Source: Dictyobacter formicarum
GTDB lineage: Bacteria > Chloroflexota > Ktedonobacteria > Ktedonobacterales > Ktedonobacteraceae
Direction: 5' to 3'
Assembly (NCBI RefSeq): GCF_016587435.1
Contig: NZ_BNJJ01000019.1
Location: 62,001 to 126,000, forward strand
Length of the DNA: 64,000 nucleotides
In this document: positions 26,227-36,157 of the stretch, one piece after another
Layout: each line of letters starts with the position of its first letter
Numbering within the stretch: position 1 is the first letter of the stretch
Made by a program: the position numbers and the translations under genes
Notes under the pieces: model-generated
Seen by the model: only the letters and a program-made list of their open reading frames with translations
The model's database searches: none
What the model was told of the DNA's origin: nothing

Positions 26227-26835
26227 CTACCAGTAGCGTTCTTCTTTCCAGGGATTGGCCCGGTTGTGGTAGCCGCGCTGCTCCCAGAAGCCTGGGTGAT
26301 CACGCTCCATGAATTCCAGGCCATCCAACCATTTGGCACTTTTATAGGCATATAGCTTGGGCACCAATAACCGGACTGGTCCGCCATGATCTGCTTCTAA
26401 CGGTTGTCCATCATGTTTGAGGACAAACATTACATCATCGTCGTCCAGATTCTGCAATGGAAGGTTGGTGGTGTAGCCCGTCCATGAGTGCGCCATCACA
26501 AAATGGGCGTTAGGCAGCGGTTTGGCGCGCTGCAAAATCTCGCGGATATGTACCCCTTCCCAGGTATTATCGTAGCGGCTCCAGCTGGTAACGCAATGAA
26601 AATCCGACGTCATGGTGGTCCGGGGTAGCGCCAGAAATTCTTCCCAGCTTAACTCAAGCGGTTGCTCAACCATGCCACTGATCTTTAATTTCCAATCAGC
26701 AGGCATTCCATCCGGGGTGCGCTCATAGCTTAAGACCGGCCATTTCTTTGTCAGATATTGTCCAGGTGGCAGGCGATCCAGGCCATCTGGCCGTTTCTCC
26801 ACCGACGTGGTCGATTTCTTGCCGAACAAATTCAT
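26227..26835 (-). CDS. Sulfite-oxidase-family molybdopterin-binding oxidoreductase
   Basis: A 202-residue soluble protein of the oxidoreductase molybdopterin-binding (sulfite oxidase/MsrP-like) fold. The molybdenum ligand is the Cys in DFHCVTSWSRYDNTWEGV, and the cofactor pocket continues with HSWTGYTTNLPL and HGGPVRLLVPKLYAYKSAKW. It lacks the dimerisation domain, a Tat signal and the heme domain, so it resembles short cytoplasmic forms whose substrate is unknown. ATG 26835 (NLFGKK) follows AAGGAG by nine bases; the ATG seven codons earlier overlaps that site and is less likely. No molybdenum cofactor gene is adjacent. Confidence 0.88.
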   Translation of the reverse strand: MNLFGKKSTTSVEKRPDGLDRLPPGQYLTKKWPVLSYERTPDGMPADWKLKISGMVEQPLELSWEEFLALPRTTMTSDFHCVTSWSRYDNTWEGVHIREILQRAKPLPNAHFVMAHSWTGYTTNLPLQNLDDDDVMFVLKHDGQPLEADHGGPVRLLVPKLYAYKSAKWLDGLEFMERDHPGFWEQRGYHNRANPWKEERYW

Positions 26836-27101
26836 GCCCAAACACTCCTTATTCAATCAGTATACAGCGATCATGTTATCATATCACTTGCTATTTACCA
26901 TGACGACTACCAGGAAAATGGAGATGGTTACGCTTACAAAATTGAGTAGCATACGTTATTCTATTTTGTAAGAATAGATACGTTTTAGCCGGGCTATTTT
27001 TTCATTAGCTGCTAAAAACGTGCTGTATTGTTACTGAGAGCATTGTAGATGGCGTGATAGTTGTATATAGAATGATATCTCTGGCAAAGGTGGTTGTTTC
27101 T

Positions 27102-27494
27102 ATGGCCCATTATTTTACACGCGAAGAGGCCGAGGCGCTCCTACCAGCGGTTTTACCCATCTTAAAGAGGATTCAGCGGGCTCGCCAGCAGATACAGCAG
27201 CTGGAGGAGGAGCTGATGATAGTTCAAGCACAGGCCATGAACAATGGTCATCATTTGCAGCAACACATTTTGCAGTTGCAGGAAAAGGTGATCCTACTAG
27301 CGGACATTTTGCGCGAGGCCGTGCTTGAACTGCAGCAATTTGACTGTGAGCTTAAAGATCCCGATACTGGACTGATCGATTTTTTGAGTTTGCGCGATGG
27401 GCAGGAAGTATATCTATGCTGGCGACTGGATGAAGAGCGTATCTTGTTCTGGCATCCCATTGAAGGCGGTTTTGCAGGCCGCCAACCATTGTAG
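27102..27494 (+). CDS. DUF2203 family protein
   Basis: A 130-residue cytoplasmic protein matching DUF2203. It begins YFTREEAEALLPAVLPIL, then has a long coiled-coil helix (residues ~20-85) and ends with DFLSLRDGQEVYLCWRLDEERILFWHPIEGGFAGRQPL, the typical family close. Function unknown. ATG 27102 has AAAGGTGG upstream; in-frame codons back to 27054 lack one. The prmC ATG is 15 bp past its stop, so the pair is an operon. Confidence 0.88.
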   Translation: MAHYFTREEAEALLPAVLPILKRIQRARQQIQQLEEELMIVQAQAMNNGHHLQQHILQLQEKVILLADILREAVLELQQFDCELKDPDTGLIDFLSLRDGQEVYLCWRLDEERILFWHPIEGGFAGRQPL

Positions 27495-27509
27495 TGTAGG
27501 ATAAAAAAG

Positions 27510-28376
27510 ATGACAACGTTGCGGGAGGCTTTGGCGCAGGGAGCACAGGTTCTGGCCCGGGCTGATATTCATGGAACACGGTTGGAAGCACAGGTGTTAT
27601 TAGGCGAAGTGCTGGGGATGGACCGCTCGCGTTTGCTGGCATATCCTGAGCAGGTATTGACATGCGAGCAAGAGCAGCTCTATCACAGCTATCTTCAGCG
27701 GCGCAGCGCCCATGAGCCAGTGGCATATATTGTAGGCCATAAAGAGTTTTATGGCCTGGACTTTCTGGTGGATCAGAGGGTGCTTATTCCTCGCCCTGAA
27801 ACGGAGTTACTGGTAGAGGCGGCCTTGCAAGAGATTGACCAGCGCCTCGCCAGAGGGATAACGCCAGTGGTAGCCGATGTAGGCACCGGCAGCGGCGCCA
27901 TTCCAATCAGTGTGGTCGTTGCGGAGCCACGCCTTCCCTATATCTATGCCTGCGATATTTCTTCTGAGGCACTCGAAGTTACGCGTCTGAATAGCGAGCG
28001 TCATCATGTGACGGACCGCGTACGTTTATTAGAGGGAGATCTATTGGCGCCTCTTCCTGAAGTGGTGGATGTGTTGCTCGCCAATCTACCCTACGTTGGA
28101 GAGAATGAAAGTAGCGATATTAGTGTGGATGTACTGGGCTATGAGCCGCACCTGGCCCTGTTTAGTGGCCCACATGGGCTAGACCTCTTGTATCGATTCT
28201 GCAAAGATGCACATGCATCTGGTACGCTAAAAAAAGGAGGTGTGATGCTATTAGAGATCGGCTATCAACAATGCGAGCCGCTGACACGCCTTCTACGAGA
28301 GCTCTGGCCACAGGCCGCCATTCACTGCCAGAAAGACTATGCTGGCTGGGATCGTCTGGTACATGTTCGTCTGTAA
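27510..28376 (+). CDS. prmC: Peptide chain release factor N5-glutamine methyltransferase
   Basis: A 288-residue PrmC (HemK), which methylates the GGQ glutamine of RF1/RF2 with SAM. The N-terminal helical domain ends near LIPRPETELLVE, the SAM loop is DVGTGSG (123-129), and the acidic post-motif is ACDIS. The catalytic motif reads NLPYV (192-196) instead of NPPY; Leu at the second position recurs in this family, and the Asn and Pro-Tyr that hold the glutamine amide are kept. It follows the DUF2203 gene in one operon. prfA is not adjacent, unlike in many bacteria. Confidence 0.93.
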   Translation: MTTLREALAQGAQVLARADIHGTRLEAQVLLGEVLGMDRSRLLAYPEQVLTCEQEQLYHSYLQRRSAHEPVAYIVGHKEFYGLDFLVDQRVLIPRPETELLVEAALQEIDQRLARGITPVVADVGTGSGAIPISVVVAEPRLPYIYACDISSEALEVTRLNSERHHVTDRVRLLEGDLLAPLPEVVDVLLANLPYVGENESSDISVDVLGYEPHLALFSGPHGLDLLYRFCKDAHASGTLKKGGVMLLEIGYQQCEPLTRLLRELWPQAAIHCQKDYAGWDRLVHVRL

Positions 28377-28450
28377 TGTGGGGATGCGAGCAGTGGGGGC
28401 GAGATCATGTTCCTAGCATGCTCGCCCACACCTACGAGCGAGGCGCGTAT

Positions 28451-28479
28451 TTGCGTTTTCTTAAAGAGAGCCGTATAAT
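28451..28479 (+). promoter_or_regulatory. Sigma-70-type promoter giving a leaderless transcript
   Basis: TTGCGT (28451-28456) and perfect TATAAT (28474-28479) are 17 bp apart. The ATG at 28491 lies 12 bases after the -10 box, close to where transcription would start, and no ribosome-binding sequence intervenes. Confidence 0.6.
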
Positions 28480-28490
28480 CGAACGAATTG

Positions 28491-29918
28491 ATGAACAGCA
28501 ACGTCGCTGCTAATCGTCTAGTTATTACCACCATTTTAGGGGGCATATTCATGGTTCTGGCGAATGTCCTATATAGCCAGCCGCTCTTTTCGCTATTATC
28601 TACCTCTATTATCCATGCAGACCATCCGGATGTAAGTTTTGTTTTATTGCTGGCTGGCGCGATCTGCGCATTCGTACTATCGTATCTGCTGATCTTTGCG
28701 GTTTCTAAATTGAGTCAGCGTTACTCGCTGATTCGCAAGGTTGAGCCAGGGCGTAAACAAGATACGGTGCCGCGACTGGGGGGAGTACCTATCTTTCTCT
28801 CCTTTGTGATCTCGGCCTTACTCTTCTATATCCACAATCCAGATTTGCAGCAAAAAGAAATCATTATTTTCTGGCTCTTCCTGGTTGCTGCTACCTTGAT
28901 TGTGGCGGTGCACGCATACGATGATGTCCGACCCCTGAAGCCGCTGCCCAAGTTGCTGGCCCAGACAATCGCGGTCATTATCGTCATGGGGCCTTTTATC
29001 AATGGCAAATTTAATGGCGTGCTGCTGTTCGGTTTTGGCAATCCATTTCAGTCTCTATCTACTGGCGTCGTGCCCTTTTACCATGGTACGACCGTCAATA
29101 TTTTTATCAATAGCACTGATATTCGCTTACTGGCTATCCCGGCCGTTATCTTCACCTGGTTTTGGATGGTGGGGATGATGAATACAGTCAACCTGATTGA
29201 TGGCCTGGATGGACTGGCTGGTGGTGTGGTCGCGATTACAGCTATTTTCATTGCTATCACCAGCTGGGTCCTGCAGCAATATACTATTGCTGTGCTGTGC
29301 GCCATCTTTGCCGGTGCCGTCCTGGGATTTCTGCCACATAACTGGAATCCAGCGAAAATATTTATGGGCGATAGCGGCTCACAGTTTCTAGGCCTGGCGC
29401 TGGCCGTCCTTTCAATCATGGGAGGGGCTAAGATTGCCCTGGCTCTGATGGTGCTGGGTGTCCCTATTCTGGATGTGGCGATTGTGATCATTAACCGTGT
29501 TCGCCGTGGCCAGCATCCGTTGCATTATGATCGCACCCATCTTCACTATCGCTTGCAGGCTACGGGCTTGAGCGTCAGGCAGATCTGCTATATCTTCTAT
29601 GGGCTGACCATCCTCTTTGGTGTTCTGGCCCTCTCCTTTGGCCATTTCTTCAAGTTGATTGGTATTATCCTGGTTATGGTAACGATGGCTGGACTGATCG
29701 TCTGGATCGACTCGCGCCAGCAAAAACGCGGCTTGCCAATCAAACTGGACAAATCTGATCCCGGCACAAAGGGTCCGGTCAATGATGTGCCAACGACTGA
29801 AGACCCGGTCACAAGTGTCCCATATGATGATCATGAGCCTGGCCCCAATGGGGAGCCGATTGCCGAGCAACCAGAAAAGGTGGTTAATAGCGCTCCGTCG
29901 CGACCTCTTTCCTCATAG
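28491..29918 (+). CDS. WecA/MraY-like undecaprenyl-phosphate sugar-1-phosphate transferase
   Basis: A 475-residue polytopic membrane enzyme (about 11 helices) of glycosyltransferase family 4. It transfers a UDP-sugar phosphate to undecaprenyl phosphate. Motifs: EPGRKQDTVPRLGGVPIF on the first cytoplasmic loop, the metal-binding HAYDDVRPLKPLPKL, NTVNLIDGLDGLAGG, and HNWNPAKIFMGDSGS. The motif pattern is WecA/TagO-like rather than MraY. The last ~65 residues form a soluble Pro/Glu-rich tail. There is no ribosome site at the start and a promoter abuts the ATG. Product likely starts a teichoic-acid-like or exopolysaccharide chain; this is inference. Confidence 0.88.
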   Translation: MNSNVAANRLVITTILGGIFMVLANVLYSQPLFSLLSTSIIHADHPDVSFVLLLAGAICAFVLSYLLIFAVSKLSQRYSLIRKVEPGRKQDTVPRLGGVPIFLSFVISALLFYIHNPDLQQKEIIIFWLFLVAATLIVAVHAYDDVRPLKPLPKLLAQTIAVIIVMGPFINGKFNGVLLFGFGNPFQSLSTGVVPFYHGTTVNIFINSTDIRLLAIPAVIFTWFWMVGMMNTVNLIDGLDGLAGGVVAITAIFIAITSWVLQQYTIAVLCAIFAGAVLGFLPHNWNPAKIFMGDSGSQFLGLALAVLSIMGGAKIALALMVLGVPILDVAIVIINRVRRGQHPLHYDRTHLHYRLQATGLSVRQICYIFYGLTILFGVLALSFGHFFKLIGIILVMVTMAGLIVWIDSRQQKRGLPIKLDKSDPGTKGPVNDVPTTEDPVTSVPYDDHEPGPNGEPIAEQPEKVVNSAPSRPLSS

Positions 29919-30150
29919 GTTTGGGCCTTGCGCCCGATTTATACGTAGGCCCACATAAACGCCTCCCGTAGGTTCGGGCCTATGATTTTTCATCTTTTAA
30001 GAAGGTATAAAAGACCTCTTCTATATCCCGCGTGCGGCGGGAGGGGGGAAGGGAATTTGGGGACTTGATCATGCTCGCCCAAACCCCGGCAGGAGGGGCG
30101 GCCAGCCCCTCCTGCACCTTCCCGCTTTATATCTGCTTTATTTGTTAAAG
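29919..30150. other. Intergenic hairpin cluster between the convergent transferase and uvrA genes
   Basis: No gene. The motif TAGGTT(T/C)GGGCCT occurs at ~29917 and ~29970, and TAGGCCC (~29947) can pair with GGGCCTA (~29977), followed by a T-rich stretch that suits a terminator. At 30089-30115 GCAGGAGGGGC and GCCCCTCCTGC form a perfect 11-bp stem with 5-base loop, oriented to end uvrA or the transferase. Confidence 0.6.
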
Positions 30151-30167
30151 ATTATGCGCCCGATTTG

Positions 30168-33100
30168 TTAATTGGGGACGCTGGTCAGAACCCGCCCGGT
30201 TTTATTTTCGACCTCTTCGTGGAGCAGGCGCTTCAAGAAATGGCCAGTATAAGATTTAGGATTCTCTGCGACCTCTTCGGGCGTGCCCTGGGCAATGATG
30301 CTACCACCGGCATCGCCACCTTCGGGTCCCAGATCGATCAACCAGTCGGCGCTTTTAATCACGTCCAGGTTGTGCTCGATGACAACGATGGTGTTACCAG
30401 CGTCCACCAGACGCTGCAGAACATCCAACAGTCGTTCCACATCGGCGAAGTGCAGCCCTGTCGTGGGCTCGTCCAGGATATACATGGTGCGTCCAGTGGC
30501 TCTACGAGACAGTTCGGTAGCCAGTTTGACGCGCTGGGCCTCACCACCTGATAATGTGGTGGCTGGCTGCCCTAAACGCATATAGCCCAGACCAACATCA
30601 TACAATGTCTTCATTTTATTCTGGATGGATGGCACATTGGAGAAGAAGTCCAGGGCCTCTTCCACCGTCATGTCGAGTACATCTGAGATGGTTTTGCCTT
30701 TGTAATGGATCTCCAGCGCCTCGCGGTTGTACCGTTTGCCCTGACAGACATCACACGGAACGTAGACGTCTGGCAAGAAGTTCATCTCGATCTTGACGAT
30801 ACCCTCACCACGACAGGCCTCACAGCGTCCACCCTTGACGTTAAAGGAGAAGCGTCCAGCCTGGTAGCCACGTATTCTTGACTCTGGCACCTGGGAGAAT
30901 AGTTCGCGAATGCTGGTAAAAGCGTTGGTATATGTGGCTGGATTAGAGCGCGGTGTGCGTCCAATCGGTGACTGGTCGATATCGATAACCTTGTCCAGGT
31001 ATTCGAGCCCCTCAATACTATCGTGCTGACCAGGCTTGTTATGTGCACGGAAGAAGTGCTGCGAGAGCCTGCGATACAGGATATCGGTGATCAAGGTACT
31101 TTTACCGGAACCAGATACGCCTGTGATCGCCACAAACTTACCAAGCGGAATATCTACATCAACGTTTTTCAGGTTGTTTTCTTTGGCTCCCCGAATCGTC
31201 AGGTAGTTGCCATTGCCCGCACGGCGCTCCTGGGGCACCTCGATACGGCGTCGATGTGAGAGATAGTCGCCTGTAATCGAGTTGGTGTTGGCCACAATCT
31301 CGTCATAGGTACCGGCCGCTACCACGTGTCCACCATGTTCACCGGCACCGGGACCGATATCGATGATATAGTCGGCGGCTCGCATGGTATCTTCATCATG
31401 CTCAACCACCAGCAGTGTATTGCCCAGGTTGCGCAGCCGTTCCAGGGTTTGGATCAGCCGATTATTGTCCCTTTGGTGTAGACCGATGCTGGGCTCATCC
31501 AGGATATAGAGTACGCCCATCAGGCCAGAACCGATCTGGGTTGCCAGGCGAATACGTTGGGCCTCGCCGCCCGACAGACTGGTTGCTGAACGATCCAGGG
31601 TCAGATAATCCAGACCGACATCCAATAGGAACTGGATGCGTGCCCGAATCTCTTTTAAGATCTGGCGAGCGATAAAGCGATCACGCTCACTCAGGGTGCT
31701 CAGCAGCAAGGGACCTTTGGCAGGAATCGGCGTCAATGGATCACCAAGCAGAGAGCCGTTGCTGGTAGCTTTTTTATTGCGACCCTTACCTTTACCATTG
31801 GCAACTCCATGGGTGATCGGAGGCGTTACCTCGGCCGCGCCATTTTCAAGTTCATGAAAGAAGGCCTGTGCGCGCGAGATAGCCAGGCGCGTTACCTGCA
31901 CAATGTTACGACCGCCTACCGTGACCGCCAGGGCCTCTGGTTTCAGGCGTGCCCCTCGACAATCCGGGCAGAGGCGGGCCGACATGTAGTGCTCGATGTC
32001 TTCGCGTACACCCTCGCTCTCGGTCTGCTTATAACGGCGATCCAGGTTAGGAATAACCCCTTCAAAGTTGGTTGTATAGGTTTTGGTATGACCATGCTGT
32101 GGCGTATAGCGAATACTCAGAGGCTCATCATCCCCATAGAGTAGCTTCTGCTGAACATCGGTGCTCAACTCTTTCCATGGTTGATTGAGATCAAAGTTAT
32201 GGCGCCGGGCCAGAGCCTCCAATGTGGCCATATACCACTGGCTACCATTGACTACTTTACTCCATGGCGCGATAGCCCCTTGCAGGATGCTCAAATCAGG
32301 ATTGGTCACAATCAGCTCGGTGTCGATCTCTAATTGCGTTCCCAGTCCTGTACAGGTGGGGCAGGCGCCGTGTGGACTATTAAAGCTAAAGGTACGAGGA
32401 GCAATCTCTGGCAGGCTGATACCACAATAGGCGCAGGAGGCCTTTTCGGAAAACAGGATCTCCTCGCCATCCACTACCGCTACCAGCACCACTCCATTGC
32501 CCAGCTTCAACGTGGTCTCCAGCGAATCTGAGAGACGCTGTCGAAAAGCAGGATCTACTTCTTCATGCAGGATGGCTGGAATAGCTGGTTCGGCAATCCC
32601 GCTCTCATCTATGTGCGACTCTTTTGCAGCATTTACCTCGTAGAGAGCAGCCGGTTCCGCAACTTTTTTCAGGGGAGCACTGCCATTCAACCCCTCTTCC
32701 GCCTGTTTTTTCTGTTTGCGGATTATCAGGCGATCCACCACCACCTCAATGGTATGTTTCTTCTGTTTATCCAGCTCGATTTCGTCGCTTAGATCCAGAA
32801 TCTTGCCATCTACACGCACACGGACGTAGCCTGAACGGCGCATTTCTTCAAAGATATTTTTATACTCACCTTTACGCCCCTGAACCAGGGGAGCGAGTAA
32901 CAGGATGCGTGAACTGTCAGGCAGGCTCAGGACCGCATCGACAATTTGTTGTAGAGTTTGCTGGCTTACTTCTCGTCCGCACTGAGGACAGTGTTGATGT
33001 CCAATACGTGCATAGAGCAAGCGCAGGTAATCATAGATCTCAGTGACGGTGCCCACTGTCGAACGAGGGTTATGTGAGGCCCCCTTCTGATCAATGGAGA

Positions 33101-33353
33101 TAGCCGGGGAAAGCCCATCGATATGTTCTACATCGGGCTTGTCCATTTTATCCAGGAACTGGCGCGCATAAGCTGAGAGGGACTCAACATAGCGGCGCTG
33201 TCCTTCAGCAAAAATAGTGTCGAATGCCAGGCTACTTTTACCTGAACCGGACAGGCCCGTAATGACTACGAGTTGATCGCGGGGAATGATCACATCGATA
33301 TTCTTCAGGTTGTGCTCGCGGGCACCACGAATCACGATCTTATCTTGGGGCAT
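30168..33353 (-). CDS. uvrA: Excinuclease ABC subunit A
   Basis: A 1061-residue UvrA, the damage-sensing ABC ATPase of nucleotide excision repair. It has two ATPase halves with Walker [10 protein letters not shown] (~34) and GVSGSGKST, and two LSGGEAQR signatures. Zinc sites are CPQCG, CAYCG...CPTC and the CEAC...CDVC module that contacts DNA. It is ~120 residues longer than Escherichia coli UvrA because of two low-complexity inserts, one of ~55 residues in the UvrB-binding region (after [15 protein letters not shown]) and one of ~45 with [14 protein letters not shown] before the first signature. No uvrB or uvrC is near. Monocistronic. Confidence 0.97.
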   Translation of the reverse strand: MPQDKIVIRGAREHNLKNIDVIIPRDQLVVITGLSGSGKSSLAFDTIFAEGQRRYVESLSAYARQFLDKMDKPDVEHIDGLSPAISIDQKGASHNPRSTVGTVTEIYDYLRLLYARIGHQHCPQCGREVSQQTLQQIVDAVLSLPDSSRILLLAPLVQGRKGEYKNIFEEMRRSGYVRVRVDGKILDLSDEIELDKQKKHTIEVVVDRLIIRKQKKQAEEGLNGSAPLKKVAEPAALYEVNAAKESHIDESGIAEPAIPAILHEEVDPAFRQRLSDSLETTLKLGNGVVLVAVVDGEEILFSEKASCAYCGISLPEIAPRTFSFNSPHGACPTCTGLGTQLEIDTELIVTNPDLSILQGAIAPWSKVVNGSQWYMATLEALARRHNFDLNQPWKELSTDVQQKLLYGDDEPLSIRYTPQHGHTKTYTTNFEGVIPNLDRRYKQTESEGVREDIEHYMSARLCPDCRGARLKPEALAVTVGGRNIVQVTRLAISRAQAFFHELENGAAEVTPPITHGVANGKGKGRNKKATSNGSLLGDPLTPIPAKGPLLLSTLSERDRFIARQILKEIRARIQFLLDVGLDYLTLDRSATSLSGGEAQRIRLATQIGSGLMGVLYILDEPSIGLHQRDNNRLIQTLERLRNLGNTLLVVEHDEDTMRAADYIIDIGPGAGEHGGHVVAAGTYDEIVANTNSITGDYLSHRRRIEVPQERRAGNGNYLTIRGAKENNLKNVDVDIPLGKFVAITGVSGSGKSTLITDILYRRLSQHFFRAHNKPGQHDSIEGLEYLDKVIDIDQSPIGRTPRSNPATYTNAFTSIRELFSQVPESRIRGYQAGRFSFNVKGGRCEACRGEGIVKIEMNFLPDVYVPCDVCQGKRYNREALEIHYKGKTISDVLDMTVEEALDFFSNVPSIQNKMKTLYDVGLGYMRLGQPATTLSGGEAQRVKLATELSRRATGRTMYILDEPTTGLHFADVERLLDVLQRLVDAGNTIVVIEHNLDVIKSADWLIDLGPEGGDAGGSIIAQGTPEEVAENPKSYTGHFLKRLLHEEVENKTGRVLTSVPN

Positions 33354-33654
33354 ATTTTTAATCCACCCGTTACTAACTGATTATTTCATGGGCGTTAATA
33401 CAAACAAACGTTCCATATACACTACTATACTTGTTCCATTGACGTCAAGTGGTCCTGAAATAGGTCATAGGTAGGAAAAAGGCTGCATAGAACGGATGGT
33501 ATGTTCGTAGCGCATAATGCCAGGCGAATACTGGATGTACAAACACCTCTTCCACATATCCCACTCATAAAAGAAAACAAATTTGACGATGGCTCTATTC
33601 CCTGCCACTCTGCATGTGCAGAAACTGGTAGCGATATCAATGCTATATCAGAAA
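33354..33654. other. uvrA upstream region
   Basis: A non-coding gap of about 300 bp between the uvrA start and the terminator of the gene behind it. The uvrA promoter should be here; I could not fix it, and I see no other structure. A 69-codon plus-strand frame at 33501-33710 has no ribosome site and runs through the terminator. Confidence 0.4.
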
Positions 33655-33696
33655 GAACGGGAAGAGTGATCGAGCGAGCGACCACTCTTCCCGTTC
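33655..33696 (-). terminator. Terminator of the phytanoyl-CoA dioxygenase locus
   Basis: A perfect 14-bp stem (33655-33668 with 33683-33696, GAACGGGAAGAGTG) with a 14-base loop that can extend by TCG/CGA. On the minus strand TTTCT follows. Confidence 0.8.
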
Positions 33697-33737
33697 TCAT
33701 TTGCGGGTGAAATCAATCGTTGCTATAATTGTTAACA

Positions 33738-34501
33738 TCAGTGCCCGGTCGCACTGACGACATCACGCATCCCCGCCCACTCCCGCCAGATATCAGTCAT
33801 ACAATCCCAGTGTAAGGTATCATGATCAATGTGTGAAAGGCGAAAGAAGATGCCATAGCGAATGAAAGGCGATGTGTTGGCCGCGATGCTATGAGCGAGC
33901 TGATAATGTACCAATACAGCGTCGCCAGCTCTGGCTGTGACCTGCTGAGGTTCTGGCAAAGGTGTGTCCGGCATTCCCTGCAGCAGACTTTGCGGTGTGT
34001 GGGTACGGAAGTATTGCTCATAGAGGCGGTGCGTCCCTGGCCAGACCGTAAAGTTGCCCATGAAGGACTGTGGAATATCGCTCAGAAAGACGCCGAACAG
34101 GGCCGTAAAATTACCGATTATCCCTTCTTTCACTCCATTGAGGGGGTATGCATCCCATCAAGATGAGGGTTACCTACACGAGCTGGACCATCTTGTGGAA
34201 AGCGCAGGGCGATCTGACCGGAGTGTACTGGTTTAATGTGTCCCTGGCCAATCGCTGACTCGGCCACGCTCCAGAGCGGTGAAGAGTTGAGCAGACCTGT
34301 AATGGCCTCAGAATCTTGTATTTCCGGACAATAAGAACGTGAGCGCAGCGTTGGTAGTTGGGCCGGATCGATTCCCCTGGATCCCAGCGATGTATTGATT
34401 GCACGTAATGCATTATGCACCAATGGCGTCGGAATAATACCCGGTAGCTTAACAAAGCCCTGTTCAAAGAAATTTTGTTTTTGCTGACTGGTCAATTCCA
34501 T
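33738..34501 (-). pseudogene. Phytanoyl-CoA dioxygenase (PhyH) family gene split by a frameshift
   Basis: Two overlapping frames (34501-34130 and 34133-33738) together make one Fe(II)/2-oxoglutarate dioxygenase. The first half has the iron ligands His113-x-Asp115 (HLDGMHTP). The second has GNFTALFGVFLSDI, FTVWPGTHR, the distal His in VLVHYQLAHSI and the 2-oxoglutarate Arg in FIRYGIFFR. Adding one C to the C5 run at 34142-34146 (plus-strand G5) restores HTPLNGVKEGIIGNF, which suits the family. So this is a one-base deletion, a slippage site or a sequencing error. Without correction the halves overlap by GTGA, a possible translational-coupling geometry. Confidence 0.8.
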
Positions 34502-34631
34502 TGTGAGCGGCTCCTTTATTGAAAGTATCTACCATACTAGAATGGACGCGCTACATGCGATATTTCTTTAGAAAATGTCTGAAGTCCATTACAATGAGAA
34601 ATAAAGCGCGCCCGTACGCACGCCCGCACCC

Positions 34632-34745
34632 GTTGTAATTGGTGGTGCAGAAAATGTGCATAGTACATTTTCTGCACCACCAATTACAACCGTTTTGAGC
34701 ACCGAAGGTGCGAATCGTCAGGGGCCGAAGGCGCGAAAAGATGGC
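34632..34745 (+). repeat. Dispersed long-hairpin element, copy 3
   Basis: A perfect 26-bp stem (34632-34657 with 34665-34690) with core GGTGCAGAAAATGT and a 7-base loop, then TTTTGAG. A triloop hairpin GCACC-GAA-GGTGC (34699-34711) follows, then tail GAATCGTCAGGGG and a second triloop hairpin GCC-GAA-GGC. It lies between divergent genes, so it cannot be a terminator for either. A GC-rich stretch without a T-run precedes it. Confidence 0.85.
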
Positions 34746-35082
34746 ATTCAGACACACTCTTAAGCCTACCATAAATTAGTCGCAATTTGTTGTGGTAGCG
34801 GAAAAAATGTATAATAAATGTATATTTCATCCAGCGTTTAGTTAAAATGCTAGCTTTTTTAAACAAATTGCCAACTCCCTTGTGCACAACCAGAGCGCTC
34901 GAAGTTGGTATACTTAATTACAGAGGTGCAGGTGTGGACGTATTTGATATGGAGGTCAAGTTTAGAGGGCATATATAATAAAGATGGGCGTTGCTGAAAG
35001 CCGTCTGGTTTAAGCGAGCGACCAATTGATGGTTTTCATTCAAATACTGTTCCATATACGCTGCAATGACAAGGTGAATGGT
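34746..35082. other. Upstream region of the first lepB gene
   Basis: AT-rich, no credible gene. It should hold the promoter of the signal peptidase gene; TATAAT-like hexamers at ~34811 and ~34975 are possible but have no good -35. Confidence 0.35.
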
Positions 35083-35793
35083 TTGAAAGACAAAAAAGAA
35101 CTCAACAAACAACATCGCCTCATACGCGAGATTATCGAGACGGTTATTCTCACAATCTTGATGTTTGTTATCATTAACCTGGCCGTACAAAACTATGATG
35201 TTGATGGTCCCAGTATGGAACCAAGCTTGCATAATAAAGAGCGGATCATGGTAGATAAAGTCTCATACCATCTGCATAATCCAGCCCGTGGAGATGTAGT
35301 TGTGTTTGTGGCTCCGCCAGATCCATCTTTGAACTATGTCAAGCGTATTATTGGTATTCCCGGTGATGTGATTACCATCCAGGGCACAACCGTTAAGATC
35401 AATAATACGGCCTTACAGGAGACATATGTTGATCCCTCGTACCAGGGAAATCCTTATCAGCCAATCATAAACAGAGTTGTGCCCAAAGACCAGTATTTTG
35501 TCATGGGTGATGACCGCAAAAATAGTTCTGATTCCCGTTTATGGGGGTTTGTGCCGCGCCAGAACATCATTGGGCGGGCGGCTCTCGTTTACTGGCCATT
35601 AAACGATGGGAATAGCGGTTTCTTGCCCGACGTGTCTGCTGTATTTGCGCACGTTTCAGCCAATGCTTCCAAGGCAGATAACTTACCCGGCAACGTTCCC
35701 CTGGAAAATAGTACTTTTGGGGAGGAAGGAGTGATATTTTTCGCTATACCTGGAGTTTTCCTGGTATGCTCAAGGTATAAAAAGAAACGTTGA
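35083..35793 (+). CDS. lepB: Signal peptidase I, first paralogue
   Basis: A 236-residue type I signal peptidase, the Ser/Lys-dyad protease that cleaves Sec signal peptides at the outer membrane face. One N-terminal helix (ETVILTILMFVIINLAV) is followed by box B GPSMEPS with Ser44, RGDVVVF, YVKRIIGIPGD with Lys87, and GDDRKNSSDSR. I chose TTG 35083 after AAGGTGAA because it puts Ser44 and Lys87 at the same positions as in the second paralogue; GTG 35074 and ATG 35029 are alternatives. A second hydrophobic helix and a KKKR tail end the protein (FFAIPGVFLVCSRYKKKR), which is unusual for the family. Confidence 0.9.
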   Translation: MKDKKELNKQHRLIREIIETVILTILMFVIINLAVQNYDVDGPSMEPSLHNKERIMVDKVSYHLHNPARGDVVVFVAPPDPSLNYVKRIIGIPGDVITIQGTTVKINNTALQETYVDPSYQGNPYQPIINRVVPKDQYFVMGDDRKNSSDSRLWGFVPRQNIIGRAALVYWPLNDGNSGFLPDVSAVFAHVSANASKADNLPGNVPLENSTFGEEGVIFFAIPGVFLVCSRYKKKR

Positions 35794-35861
35794 CATAGCG
35801 TGCACCATAATAAAATAAAAACATCCTGATGCGTAGCATACCATTCATTTGGATGAGCGGA

Positions 35862-35925
35862 GCCGCCTGGAAAACCAGTGCCGTTTCTGGAAACTGAGTC
35901 ATTCTTTAGAATGAGCCGTGGCGGC
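35862..35925. repeat. Four-way-junction sequence between the two signal peptidase genes
   Basis: GCCGCC (35862-35867) pairs with GGCGGC (35920-35925) and encloses three small hairpins, each with a 4-base loop: CTGG-aaaa-CCAG, GTTT-ctgg-AAAC (35883-35894) and TCATTC-ttta-GAATGA (35899-35914). Pairing uses most of the 64 bases. The rest of the gap (35794-36157) holds no gene. Confidence 0.6.
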
Positions 35926-36157
35926 GTAGCTAGCTGCAAGTAAGTGGCATTCCCAAATGCTTTTTACTGCAGGCTGTTTGGTCAACGATCTGCTTGTGCA
36001 ATCTGGATGATTTGCATAATGTGCGTAAAGCGTATAGCCGCGCACACAATGCATAGTGTATGAGCAGGTTAGCATCTATCAAGGTAACCACGAACACTGG
36101 TAGCGTCGTTCTGGTCGAGATAGTTATTCATACTAGCCAGAGTGCAAAGGAAAATCG

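Noticed and set aside
29919..30150. Part of the long-hairpin element family
   Set aside because: It has GC hairpins and repeated TAGGTT motifs, but neither the GGTGCA core, the long stem nor the triloop tail is present.
33501..33710. Small plus-strand gene between uvrA and the dioxygenase
   Set aside because: No ribosome site, runs through the terminator hairpin, and shows no protein-like pattern.
35862..35925. tRNA gene
   Set aside because: Cloverleaf-like only. The acceptor stem is 6 bp, the arms are 4-6 bp with 4-base loops, and there is no GTTCRANNC loop or anticodon loop of seven.
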